A stretch of DNA of 64,000 bases from Oryzias latipes (taxonomy: Eukaryota > Chordata > Actinopteri > Beloniformes > Adrianichthyidae), in NCBI RefSeq assembly GCF_002234675.1, contig NC_019868.2, positions 26,984,293-27,048,292 of the forward strand, given 5' to 3'. A program made the position numbers and the translations under genes. Shown in pieces: positions 53,096 to 64,000 of this stretch (position 1 is its first letter; each line of letters begins with the position of its first letter). The notes beneath the pieces are model-generated. The model had not been told where the DNA came from and ran no database searches. It saw only the letters and a list, made by a program, of their open reading frames with translations.

Positions 53096-53655
53096 CTACG
53101 TTCACACTGCCCTCTGCAATCCATTTTCCAATGAAAAAGTCTACGCAAACACGTTTCGGGCTTCCACGTTCACAACTTTCGCGAAGCTATGAAAGATTTT
53201 ATGACGGTTTTTTTATGCGTGGTCACTAAACGCGTGTTGCAAGTTAAACAAGGTCAAACTTTGACCAATCAGGGATCCGACTTCTGTTTTGAAACATGGG
53301 TTTGTTTTATCAGATGAACCCAGAAATGGCGACGAACCTGACGACGTCTGCGTTTGTGTTTCAAATAAAGATAAACCAAAGGCCACTCTCCTGACATTAG
53401 GGTAATCCGCCATTGCGAAGACGCTAGCATTGAACCAAACTGTTTCTGTTTCGTGCCCAAATTGCAAGTTCTGCACCGCTTCCATATTCCGCACCAAGCC
53501 TCTTCCAACTGTAGGTGGTGGACATGAAAACATTATGAAAAGAAAAAGAAGAAGAAGCCCCTCCCTGCTTGTCCAATGTGAACACCAGGGGCTACATTCA
53601 ATCAAGTTTAGCGTGTTCTTGAACTCGTTCAAGTGCCCGTTGTGTACATAGGTCA
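53096..53655. repeat. Possible worn TIR element
   Basis: Begins ctacgttcacactgccctc and ends with cacttgaacg-type sequence in inverted orientation (cgttcaagtgcccgttgtgt). The interior includes ttgaccaatcagggatcc. Termini resemble each other only loosely. Confidence 0.3.
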
Positions 53656-55976
53656 AACACTGATTTGAAGGATGTTATGACCTTATTCCTGTCCTCACAG
53701 ATCTTTTTTTAACCATGTTTCCAAAGAAATATCAGTACCTTGAAAGAATTTCCCAAACATCCTCTTTTCAGAAACATTGATTTAAGGAAAGCAATCTTTA
53801 AAAAGGATTTGAATTTCTTTGTCTCACCTCCATCACAGACGACTCACATCCCATTAGCCTCGCACCGCAAAGTTTACAGCGTTCCACATTCAAACACTCC
53901 CTGAATTTCACAGCAGAAGGGTGGTGGAAATTTGACATTTGGCAGCAAGCGGGCATTCACTCAAACACGGAACACACTCAGAAACTGCTCGGCATCCGGA
54001 TCCAACTTAAAACAAACCATCAGGCGGCCTGTCACGTCCGCTCAGCGCGGGGAAACAGACAGGCCCGCTCATAAACACACAAACACAGAGAGTGCACAGA
54101 TACTGTACAGGCAGACGCTCAACAACTGCTCATGATTACTGCCTGCATGGGCTCCGGCCTTCAGCTGCAAACACTGCAGCCTCAAACCAAATGACAGGGG
54201 ATGAACAAAGAATTTCAGTTAAGAAAACCATCACATGTTTTTTAGGAGCTGAACCGCTAAGACCTAAGTTGGTGCTCACATGTAGACCTATTGGAGATCA
54301 TTATTACTTTGGTAAGGGATATCAACAGAGCCCAAAGTGATGTGAAAGTGCAGCTAGTCATCAAACTTCCGGGTGAATGGAAACCTGAGGCCTCTGCCAA
54401 ATTGGATTGGAGTCTCTTGTTTCCGCTTGTTTTGTGCTCAATAAGAGAAAACACGTGCGTCAAATATGCCAGATTTGAACTGGATTAAGAATCAGAAAGC
54501 AACGAGGAGAATTTCCTGTTCACTTCATGCAGGGAAAACGCACGTGCGCCAGCCGAGCTCGCGCTGACATCCCAAAAAAGAAGATCCATGAGCTGACTAC
54601 AGAAACCAAATAATTTTTAACTTAAAAAAAAAAAAAAGAATAAATAAACACAAATCTCATCATCCAAAAAACGGGTTCTAGTGACTTATAACGCATGTGA
54701 TTTCAGTTGGTCATAGCTCTCGGATTCCCGGCTGTTATTGTCAGAGATTTCCATCTGCAGCCAAACCGGCCGTTCCGTAAACACAGACTCCATTTGTTTT
54801 CTCCTCGCAGTAATTACAGCATGTGATTAAAACGGCATTTAAAACAGAAACTTCGCTGACTTGTATTTGTGTAAAGCGGATCTATTTCATGTCGAGCAGT
54901 AATGTAATAATACCGAGCTGTCAATACAGACCCGGATCTCACGCGTGTGCGCAAAACTCCAACTGATCGGCGCGCTTATGTGAACCAGACACGCGCGCGC
55001 CCGCGCGCGCAAGCAGGACTTTCACTTCATTTAGAAGAAACGATAAAGCCATTCAAGAAAATTCGTAGGAAATTTTAAGTTCAGCAGCCAATCAACGAGC
55101 TTCGGGGAGACATTTTAGAAGCAGAAGGACCGAATTAAAATAATTAAATATTTGGACGCTGAAACCCGCCGCTCCAAAAGTGAATTTAAGGTTTTTGAAG
55201 AACTTTTTGTCCACTAAAACTGCCGGTGAAAAGAACCTTCAACTAAAGTGAAATGACTCCTCCTAGGTTTATGTTTTGCTTTGTGCCTTTGGAATAAGTT
55301 TAATTGGCATCAGATGCGCGTTAAGATGCTGTAATGAGTGTCGTTCTTTGCCCAGAGGTGCTCATAATGCGCACTGTGATTAAACAGATAATAAAAACGA
55401 CACAATAAATGACCACATTTTCATTAAAGTCCTCCAACTAAAAGCTGAATTATGTCCCATACCACTTTGTTGTCCAACAACAAACAATGAAATAAAAATA
55501 TGAAGGAAAAATGGAAAGTTAGTTGCCAGATATGGACAATTTACTATCCTCCCCCTGGTATTTCTTTATAGTTTAGTTTGGGGTTGTTGTTTCAGCTCAG
55601 ACAAAACTTTGTTTGGCGCGGGCCCGTCTCCTCCCCTTTCCCACATGGAGATCCGTCCACGCTTTCTGTGGGGCAGAGAGCAAAGGAGACACGCTGAAGC
55701 GGATGAAAGGGGGAGTGAGAGAAACATTGCGGCGAGGAGGAGAGGCGTGCCAACAATCAAATATTTTGGACGGGAGCACGTCTCGGAGAGCACATGGCAA
55801 CGCATCAATTACGCAGCGTCACAGAGCCGCTGGGAGAGAATAGGGCCTCCCTGAGGTGTTGCCAACCATTGCTGCTGGTTATTCAGCCCGGATTTATGCA
55901 GACTGAGCGGGGAGTCTCGCGCAAGGACAAGGTCCGGACGGACACGCGGCTCGTGCGCCCGGCCACTCGCTGCAGA
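53656..55976. other. tbx22 upstream region
   Basis: No other gene recognised. An alternating CG run (54991-55011) lies here. The stretch 54690-54880 is GC-balanced, repeat-free and TAAT-containing and may be cis-regulatory. The 5' UTR of tbx22 probably lies within 55560-55976, which is GC-rich. An in-frame upstream ATG exists at 55794. Confidence 0.4.
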
Positions 55977-58900
55977 ATGCAGGGATTGAGCTCCAGGGCG
56001 CACGCCTTCTCCGTGGAGGCGCTGGTTGGGAAACCCTGCAAGAGGATGAAAGTGTCAGAGAGGCTCGGATCAAGTTCAGATGGAGGCGCCGATGGTACCG
56101 TCTGCACCGGTGAGGCACGAGGACGCAAGGACACTTTGGAAAAACAACATAAAATTACCTTTTTATATATATTTTTCTGAATTAAAAGTTTAAACAACTT
56201 TTGTTCAGTTTCTTTCAATGTTTATTTTAGGATTTAGAAAACTCTCAGCTCAATATAAAGTGTATGCTGCTAACAAACTTTTCAATTCAATATTTTTAAA
56301 TTAAACTTTCGCTCAAACTTTTTGAGGAACTTTTGTCAAGTCTAGTTTCATCCCTTTAAGGCCAACGTTCCACCAACCAGGCTCAGCAGGCGGGTTCAGC
56401 CCTCAGGAGGCCTGAGGACACTTCCAGTGAGCCGCCCGGACAGACTGACAGACCCGCGTCGGAGGACTCTGAACCGGCCTGCGAGGACAGCGACTGCCGG
56501 TCAGACGGAGAGGCCCGGGTGGAGCTGCAGGGCTCCGAACTGTGGAAGAGATTCTACGAGATCGGAACCGAGATGATCATCACTAAAGCTGGCAGGTAGG
56601 TTGGAACAGTGTGTGAGATCTGACGTCTGAAGGCATTATATTACATATATTTTGGTGTTTGGAGTCAGTTAGTGAACTATAATAGATAGATCATTATCTG
56701 TTTTTTTATGTAACTTAGCAGCTTGTGGTCGCAGGTACAAAAAGCCCCTAAGCACTGCAGCCAATCAGAAATAATCAGAGAAAGTGTCAGTTTGCAGTTA
56801 TCAGATGAGAAGCACCGCGGAGGCAAACGGCACTGATGTCCTGTTTCACTTTTACGCGCAACACGTCACGCGTTTTGATGTTTGACTCGTTTGAACCTGA
56901 AACATAACAGTTGTGGGGGGTTTTGTTTCCTTTACATAAAACATTCTGTTTGTGGATTAAGGTTATTTTGTGTTTTTATTAAAGTAAATTGGTTTGCGCT
57001 TACGTGGACCATCAAAGGAGTTATCGAGAAAATCCTTTAAACTGTTTGTTTTCTTCTTTTATATCTAAAGTTATTTTCTTTTAACTGTCACCTATGTCTT
57101 CAATGTTTCACATGTAAAGCATTTTAATAATCTGATTTGATAAATATGTGCGTAATTTTTCTCTTGGCTGCCATCAGGAGAATGTTCCCATCCGTGCGCG
57201 TCAAAGTGCGCAATCTGGAGCCTTGCCAGCAGTACTACATCGCCATGGACGTGATGCCCGTGGACTCCAAACGCTACAGGTGTGAATCCATTCAGTAATT
57301 CTCCAGATGTTCCCTCCTCCCACCTGCTGACCGGCCGCTGCTGCCCCCCCCCCCCCCCCCTCTCAGGTATGTGTACCACAGCTCGCAGTGGATGGTGGCT
57401 GGAAACACGGACCACTCCTGTATTTCTCCACGGCTCTACGTGCACCCGGACTCGCCGTGCACAGGAGAGACGTGGATGCGTCAGGTCATCAGCTTTGACC
57501 GGGTCAAACTCACCAACAACGAGATGGATGATAAGGGGCATGTAAGTGACCACAAGGTGCTCCTTATCTGCTGCAGATTCACCTCCAAAGTGCGCGTTTT
57601 ATTTAGTCATAATGACTTAAATGAGGACCTCATGTTGTGGTTGAGGAGGCTCGAGGAAGCGGCGGAAGGCTTTAGTTTTAAATTTCTCAGCACTGAAGAC
57701 GAGAAACAAGAAGACACACTTTGCCTCCAAATGTCTTCAAAAGTTAAAAATAAAACACTGTAAACAGTTTTGCAGCCACAAATTCAACATTTTTTAAAGT
57801 AATTTACTTTAAAAAAACACTCATGTTTAATATTATCCTGCAGGGAAAAAAATTGAGAAAACAGTACAGAGAAATAAAAAAATGAATTTACATTTTACAC
57901 AGTGAACTAATGTGAATTTTATTTACACACGATAACCTTTTTTAAAATAAATAAAAAATGTATTCACTTTTTCATTACAATTTCTTGATGAAAGTGTTCA
58001 TATCATCAATAAGAATCTGCTGAAGTTTCTAAAGCAATGACTAAAAAAGAGCTCTCTCTAAAATAATGAAATCAGTAAAATATTTTATTTAAAAAATGAT
58101 ATAAATGAATGTCAGCCCTTTTTTACTATATTTTAAATTTAAAGGATTTGACTCAACGACATTATATGTCAATGCACCAAATGTGTAGACAGTAAAAGCT
58201 GGCATCAGTCAAAAAAGGAGCAAATATTTGGGCTTCATTCCAAATTTTACGCTAAAAGGCTGTTTTTTTGTTTTTTTGTTTATTGGGTGCTTGGAAACCA
58301 AACTCCTGAAGTTCATGACTAAACATGAAACCACATCATGACCTGAACAAAAACAGCTGCAACTGTCAGAAATCAGGATTTTACCAGGTAAATAAAGGGG
58401 AACGTTTCTGCAGTAAAGATGTGGAAGTGAAGAAGAAAAACAGAATATTATTCTGTTTAAAAGAAATAAATCCCATTGAAAGTTTTCCATCTGTTTTTAT
58501 AAAGCCCGTTTTTGAGGATATTGATTATTGAATCTGTTTTTCAGTTATGGCAAGAAAAGCTAGAATTTTCAAAAATATAGAAAAACAACAGAAACTTTTT
58601 TGTTTTTTAAATCTAAGCTCTGATATGTTTTTTTATTAGATAAATTATTAGAATTTATTAGAACTTAGTTGTGATCTATTTATTAAGATCTCGTTGTGCT
58701 TTGGACATATTTTTTCCCCCTCTTGATTGGAAAAAACCAAAGTAAAATTAAAATGAATTGTGAAAAAATGATAGACAAAACAAAGGATTGTGTAGTTTTT
58801 TAAGTAAATCATTCCTGCTTTTTTATGTTTTAAATAAAAAATCAAGTGTACAGATATGACATTTTCATAATTGCAGCAGAAATCAGTTGCTGTGCAGTTT

Positions 58901-60467
58901 TCTGAATTCAGGATGAACTTTAAGGACACACAGAGCCCTGCGTTGTTTGGCCTGAACTCTGCTGATGTTGTCAAACGGTTGAGGCATAAGATGATTTTGT
59001 GATGCTTGAAGTGGGTCTGACGCAGACACCTCCATCTGTAGATCATTCTGCAGTCGATGCACAAGTACAAACCACGTGTGCACGTCATCCGGCACGACCC
59101 GCGGATGGACCTGTCTCAGATCCGCTCTCTGCCTGCTGAAGGGGTGCACAGCTTCTCCTTCCTGGAAACTGAGTTCACCACAGTGACAGCCTACCAGAAC
59201 CAGCAGGTAACCCTCAGGAGACCTTCTGGCCAGGCGTCACCCTCTCTGATTTGCAGGGGACGGCCTGCAGCTCAGGTTGTTTGACCTCAGGCGTAAATCA
59301 TGAAGCCGCTTCCCTGCAGTGTCCTTTCTGCCAGCGCAAAGCAGAGCAGCGGCTGCCAGCTCTCTTCATCAGCAAACGTATTATTATAGAAACTCCATCG
59401 AGAGCTCACAGCCCGTTAAAGCGTGAAATAACACACAGCAAACTCCAGAGCTCTCTTCCAACAAGACTGCTTGACATGAGGGCTGCTGGGAGACGCTGTC
59501 CCTGAGGGCGGTGGGGTGAAGAATGCCGTTTTCCGCCTCCATGCTGACCTTCTGTGTTCCTCTCTCTAGATCACAAAACTGAAGATCGACAGGAACCCCT
59601 TCGCCAAGGGCTTCAGAGATCCAGGAAGGAACAGGTAAAAAAAAAAAACACACTAAAGTCCCCCGCTGAAGGACCTGGGACTGAGTTTGGGTTCAGCCAC
59701 TGAAATGTGAAGCCGTGTAAAACCTTCACATAAAACCAGCCTGAGCAGTGCAGGATTTCACACCTCTCAGAGCCATCATTTGAATCCCTGAAATAACATT
59801 TTTGGGCTGCTTTTACAGTGTGTGTTTGTGGATGCAGGGGGGTTCTGGATGGCCTGCTGGAGTCCTACCCCTGGAGAGGCCCTCTCAGCTTGGACTTGAA
59901 GCCTTTCGCGCTCCAGCTCCAAGGTACTTTGCCAGACTGGTTCGAAGTTTTGTGAGTTTTTTTTGTGTTGGTCCTGACTCACGTCTGTCGACAGGCAGTT
60001 CGGGTTCGGGCAGCATGAAGAGCCTTTTCCCTCTTCCCTCATCTCCGGCCCTCCTCCCACACTTTGGTTTCTCCTGCCAGGACGCTGCCCTTCACACCCT
60101 CGCTCTTCCGCTCTACGGCAAAGCTTCTGCCACCGGCGTTTCCACACCAGGCGGCGAGGCCTTCCTCCTAAACGGAGAGAAACAGAGGAGCTTTCCCCCG
60201 CTGCCTCCTCTCTCAGACCTCCCGCTCCTCTCGACGCTCCAGGGGAGGAAACCTCGTCTTCACAGGCCTCTGGGGAGCCTTCCCCCTCTTTACAGCTCCC
60301 ACTTCCTCCCTGATCTCGCTGAAGCTTCAGGCCCCTGCTGCCTTTACCGCTACAGCCTCCCCCTGAGCTCCCAACTCATTTCCCGGCACCCCAAACTAGC
60401 CGAGGACACCTCAGACTCTCTGCTGCGCCAGTTTCCATGGCAGCTAACCGCCAACCACTGCCTCTGA
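55977..60467 (+). CDS. tbx22: T-box transcription factor TBX22
   Basis: Nuclear DNA-binding repressor; in mammals it acts in palate and tongue-frenulum development and is mutated in X-linked cleft palate. Eight exons: 55977-56109, 56361-56595, 57178-57279, 57367-57541, 59042-59206, 59570-59634, 59838-59923, 59995-60467; 477 residues. All junctions are GT-AG and phase-consistent. The N terminus has [15 protein letters not shown], an eh1-like motif known from the TBX15/18/22 group to bind Groucho corepressors, then a basic KPCKRMK likely to be nuclear localising. The T-box spans about residues 99-291 ([11 protein letters not shown] ... [14 protein letters not shown]), with [34 protein letters not shown] and [11 protein letters not shown]. 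The Pro/Ser-rich C terminus is shorter than human (520 total). The start at 55977 follows homology rather than the upstream ATG at 55794. Confidence 0.93.
57280..57366 (+). other. tbx22: tbx22 intron 3 with 17-C tract beside the acceptor
   Basis: The 87-bp intron starts gtgtga and ends in 17 consecutive C (57344-57360), then tctcag. The C run replaces a normal mixed polypyrimidine tract. Confidence 0.85.
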
Positions 60468-61360
60468 CAGCTGGACCACACTCACAGGCAGAACAAGCCA
60501 GCAAAACATGCTCATGCAAAGGAGAAATGAGACTGTGGGAAGGATTTTTTTTATATATATGTATATTTAAAAAGGGGGGGTTGGATTTACCAGCACAAAA
60601 AAAACTGAGCTAAAAAGAAAATCATTTTAAAGCAGTTTTGATTTGGACTAAATGATTTTTTTAAAGTCAGCAGTAAAACCAAAGGTATGTAGCATGGTAA
60701 ACTGTTAAAACAAACCTCACAAGTGCCTATTAAAGTATTTTCACGTTCTTGGTAAAACAAAACACGTTGGAAAAATGCTTTTTTCTTTTTACATCCATGC
60801 ACCCATCTGTTTGAGCATTTTCCAGATTTGTTTTTGTGACAAAGCAAGTTACAGCTGCAGAAATAAGTATATCAATAATTTAGATAAATATTTTAGTCTC
60901 CGAGACATTTTTCACCAAAACTAAGATTATTTTGCTGTTGAAAAGCTTTCTTGATAAGCTTGTTTTTCTTGAAACAAGCCATTTTTATAGAAGCGAGGGT
61001 CTTTTTCCTTTCTGAAAATTCCGTTTTTGCAATGCAGGCCAAACTTTACGGCATGAATCCTTTGTTTTTAAGTAAAAACGGGGATAGAAGTGTGTTTTTG
61101 GTTTACTTGGAGGATCCAGGATCAGGGTTGACTTCCTCTGACCAAAACCATGAGCTCATCAGAGCCACTCTGTGATTTTAGAGGAAGAGCAACACCTGCC
61201 TCAACTCAGGCCGCCAGTTTCCTGTCCTGTATTTTATTACCAATAACAGGACTAATCAGAGACGGATGGGGAGAAAAACTCTCTTTGTCATGTGGTTCTT
61301 GTGCAGCACAAAACTTGATAATCTGGTGCAACTATACATATATATATATATAAAAATATC

Positions 61361-61366
61361 AATAAA
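61361..61366 (+). promoter_or_regulatory. Candidate tbx22 polyadenylation signal
   Basis: AATAAA about 0.9 kb after the stop, following a TA microsatellite (61336-61351). Other signals may be used. Confidence 0.4.
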
Positions 61367-62329
61367 ACATATGTTTTTAATAACTTTTACTTCATTAAGT
61401 GTTGTTGTGGCATAAATTAAGAAAATATTGACATAAATTAAAAAACACAACAAACCCTAATGAATAGTTTTGAAATTTGTTCCCTATTTTTAATACTGAT
61501 GGACAGAAATACATTTCTCACTATCAAACATTGTGGTTTTGTTGTACTTTTTGTGGTTACATATTGAATAATGCACAACTTCATATTCTCAGCTTTACTA
61601 ATGTATCACAAAATGGGATGCATATATCCAACATAAGAGCAATACTCAAAAAGCAGGCACAGGAAGACAAAAAAGTAATAAGAATACGATAAATCAGTTA
61701 AAACTCTGAAAACAAGACGATAAAGCAAAAAAAGAGCAGATTAGCTGGAGCAAAAATATGACGTTTTTAAATAAGATATCGAATGGACGCCTTATAAAGA
61801 GTTACCTCAACCTCAATCCCCTCTGAGCTTCCTCTTGGACCTTAGAGAGCCGTATGGTTGAGGTCGTTTAAAGATTTGAAAGCAAATGAAATAATCTCAT
61901 AATGTAAACTCCAAAATGCACTGGCAGAGATTAGCAGCAGCGGCGGCGACTGAATGACACCAACACTAAGTGAGACCTGACAATCCAGCCGAGACGTGAC
62001 AAGGGAGCAGATTACTCTGAATGTGGTGTTGGGATGGTATCTGCTTCACCTTTGCTTGATGCTTAAAGGAAAACTTTTTACCGCTGAGTTGATCCAGGAG
62101 GCAAGTTTCATGGAATTAATCCTCCTGCTGGTATATATTTATTTTGCAAAGCCAAATAATCCACGTTATTTGGTGAGGAATAACAGAAGCAGCTTGGAAC
62201 AAATGGCACCTCAACCAGTTTTCACATTTTTTTTGTTGCTCAAAAAAATCTCCTTGATGATTGATGATGACATTTTTCTTCTCCTCTCTCCGTTGTAAAC
62301 TAGACATTTTCATCCGTCTATTTTCTAGT
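61367..62329. other. Intergenic DNA downstream of tbx22
   Basis: No gene recognised; A/T-rich with short uninformative open frames. Confidence 0.4.
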
Positions 62330-62580
62330 CAAGGGGTTTCTGGAGCCTATCCCACCTACTATTGGGCAAAGGCGGGGTACACCCTGAAAAAGGCCGGTGC
62401 ACCGAACAATCACACACCCAGGAGTTTAGAGTAACCAATAAACCTGTGAGGCATGAAAGAAACCAGAGTGTCACGCATTCAGAGGGAGACATGAACTCCA
62501 CACAGAAAGGTTCAAGCTGGGTTTTGAACCATGGTGACAGATGATGGTGCTAACCACTACCCCACCGTGCGGCCATGCAA
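62330..62580 (-). repeat. Common teleost interspersed repeat
   Basis: Contains ggcaaaggcggggtacaccc, agagtaaccaataaacctgt, aactccacacagaaaggttc and gctaaccactaccccaccgt, all standard phrases of a widespread fish repeat. It is related to the fragments at 6860 and 7688 and to the palindrome at 32245. Confidence 0.6.
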
Positions 62581-62584
62581 CTGG

Positions 62585-63061
62585 AGATATCTCTGGCAGA
62601 ATTTAAAACTGGTTAAAACCCTACCTCTTTGTGAAAACGCAGAACATTTTGGTCGCCCAGCTTTCACTGCCTCTGGTGTGCCTCAGGGCTCTGTTCTAAG
62701 ACCACTTTTCCTTTCACCCTATGACACATCTCTAAGATTCCGTATTCACGGATACCTTTTTTCTCGCCATTTCATGGCTGATGACACTCAGTTCATGAAG
62801 ACAAAACATCTCACAAAGACAGAAGTTTTGTTTTTCTTAATCAACGCTTGTGTGCAGCAACAGTTTTAGCATCTGGTTCTGGTCCTGAATGACGACTCCT
62901 GGAAATTCTTCAAGATCATGGGAGGTGACGCATTATGACTTCCTGGGCATGCAGATTTGTCCTCTACGACGTCAAGAAGATTAGAACCATTCTGCCTTTT
63001 TGCTCACCCAAGTCCTTCAGCATGCAGTTGTCATCTCTTGGTTTGACTACAGATTTCTTAT
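62585..63061 (+). mobile_element. L2/Rex1-like LINE reverse transcriptase relic, left part
   Basis: The + strand reads ASGVPQGSVLRPLFLSPYD and later FMADDTQF, motifs B and C of a non-LTR reverse transcriptase, followed by degenerate C-terminal sequence ending tggtttgactac. Deletions and substitutions (FMADD for YADD) indicate a dead copy. Confidence 0.65.
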
Positions 63062-63300
63062 GAGGCGGCTGTGGGGCAGCGGTAGGGCAGCCGATCGGAA
63101 GATTGCCGGCTCAATCCGTGTGGGAAAGGCAAGTTATTTTGAAGGAAAAAGATCAGAAAAAAAATACGTAAAACGTTAATGTGTTCATAGAATCTTGGCA
63201 ATCCTCCGGTGGTTATAGGTTGGCAGCAGAGTGAATAGTTGAATGTGACTGTAAAGCACCATGGGCCCTTGAGCAAGGTAGAAGAGCACCATCCGAGTAT
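63062..63300 (+). mobile_element. tRNA-derived SINE inserted in LINE relic
   Basis: Begins aggcggctgtggggcagcgg (box A) with gattgccggctcaatccg as a worn box B. The tail has ctccggtggttataggttgg, gactgtaaagcaccatggg and aaggtagaagagcacc. It separates the two halves of the LINE relic. Confidence 0.6.
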
Positions 63301-63610
63301 ACAGCATTAGCTCTATCAGGCTGCAGAATTAAGCCTATGCAGATAATCCACAATACAGCTGTAAATATATGTGACAACCTACCCAAACAGACGTCAAACT
63401 ACTGTTCAGATCTCTCCACCGGTTTTCTGTAGCTTTCCTGAAACCCACAGAGTAAATCCAACAGCATCTTCTTACCTGAAAACCTTAATCTGGGTCTTCC
63501 AACCATCCCGTTCTGATGCTCTGCCAACAAACTGCGTCTGATGGTCCATGGACCTGGACCTCTGTAATACTATTTTGGACAAATTAGTTCTTCTGTAGCT
63601 TCCTGAGGCA
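63301..63610 (+). mobile_element. L2/Rex1-like LINE relic, right part
   Basis: Contains atcaggctgcagaattaagc, ataatccacaatacagctg and cagatctctccaccggtttt, corresponding to the C-terminal QxxQNAAA and SLHW regions of LINE ORF2. It continues the relic interrupted at 63062. Confidence 0.55.
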
Positions 63611-63639
63611 CTTGAAGAGACCCAGCATGGTGACACTGG

Positions 63640-63930
63640 CGTTTCTAACGTGTTCTTGTGGCATTTTTCTGATGACGGGGGGGGGGGGGGGGGGGGGCAT
63701 ATTTTAAGAATATTAAGCTTAAAATTGAGTTTCTGGTATTTCCTTATTGAAATAGTTGTAAATCAGGACCAGACAAAAAAAATGCCATTGGAAAAAAAAG
63801 CTTATTTGAGAAGTAGAAAATATAATGGGATGGTCACAAGCCCCCTCCTTCAGGCTTCTAGGGGACAGGAATGGGGGCGGGGTTGCTCCAAGTTTCAAAT
63901 AAAATAGTGCTGCTCTGCAGGAACTATGTC
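63640..63930 (-). mobile_element. Family X repeat, partial copy
   Basis: Has cgtgttcttgtggcatttttc, a 21-G run (63677-63697), taagcttaaaattgag, gtaaatcaggaccagac and ctgctctgcaggaactatgtc. The mini-ORF segment is deleted. Confidence 0.55.
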
Positions 63931-63940
63931 ATAAAGTTAA

Positions 63941-64000
63941 AGTCCCACTGTCTGTCACACTCCTAGGTGTGCGAAAGTTGTTATCCGCATTTGACCCATC
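63941..64000 (+). repeat. Dispersed fish repeat cut by window edge
   Basis: ttaaagtcccactgtctgtc, then cctaggtgtgcgaaagttg and gcatttgacccatc, phrases of a common fish repeat. Its start resembles the TTAA-AGTCCCACT terminus of family X, but the interior differs. Confidence 0.45.

Noticed and set aside
55794..55976. Upstream in-frame ATG as tbx22 start
   Set aside because: The 61 extra residues have no likeness to TBX22; the homologous N terminus begins at 55977.
57371..57763. Open frame running past tbx22 exon 4
   Set aside because: Shifted frame and reading through the donor at 57542 (gtaagt); homology jumps to exon 5 at 59042.
59802..59994. In-frame upstream start for the last tbx22 exon
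   Set aside because: The frame here differs from exon 7 coding sequence, and the acceptor at 59994 joins exon 7 in the correct phase.

Overview
The window is vertebrate genomic DNA, almost certainly from a percomorph-type teleost. It has spliced genes with canonical GT-AG introns, many short introns, fish-type LINEs (L2 and RTE/Rex3-like), tRNA-derived SINEs, TIR-type DNA transposon relics and microsatellites. I see no bacterial, viral or CRISPR features.

Five protein-coding genes carry the window. On the + strand come lpar4 (the 5' end lies outside; 1-1002), p2ry10 (15254-16733) and gpr174 (21762-24293), three related class A lipid-type GPCRs. itm2a follows on the - strand (27632-34550, six exons), then tbx22 on the + strand (55977-60467, eight exons). 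Gene order and every orientation match, from memory, human Xq21.1 (LPAR4, P2RY10, GPR174, ITM2A on the minus strand, TBX22). The genes are not an operon or a pathway. The first three form an old tandem receptor cluster (lysophosphatidic acid, lysophosphatidylserine-type ligands). itm2a encodes a type II BRICHOS membrane protein and tbx22 a T-box repressor.

The coding regions of the three GPCRs, single-exon in mammals, are interrupted here by four introns at four non-homologous positions. The lpar4 intron is 81 bp, a multiple of three, and has no stop codon.

The spaces between genes are mostly repeats. 1-15 kb holds a TTAA-flanked TIR element (2738-3254), a (TG)n run, repeat relics and a 5'-truncated L2 LINE with a 926-codon open frame (11143-13923). 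18.8-20.6 kb has a MITE, a Tigger-like end and a SINE. itm2a intron 2 contains a pogo-type transposase relic and a 62-bp perfect palindrome (32245-32306). 35672-39029 is a nearly full-length RTE/Rex3-like LINE bounded by a perfect 13-bp target site duplication, disabled by one nonsense codon and one frameshift. 39-55 kb is gene-poor and repeat-rich, with a nested insertion at 41.7-43.1 kb and some unique sequence that may contain tbx22 regulatory elements. The right edge (62.3-64 kb) is a LINE relic split by a SINE.

The least explained item is a repeat family present in about nine copies. Its better copies are flanked by TTAA, have AGTCCCACTC-type termini and carry a short acidic open frame (QPYSFEP...SSDEEN) still readable in several copies.
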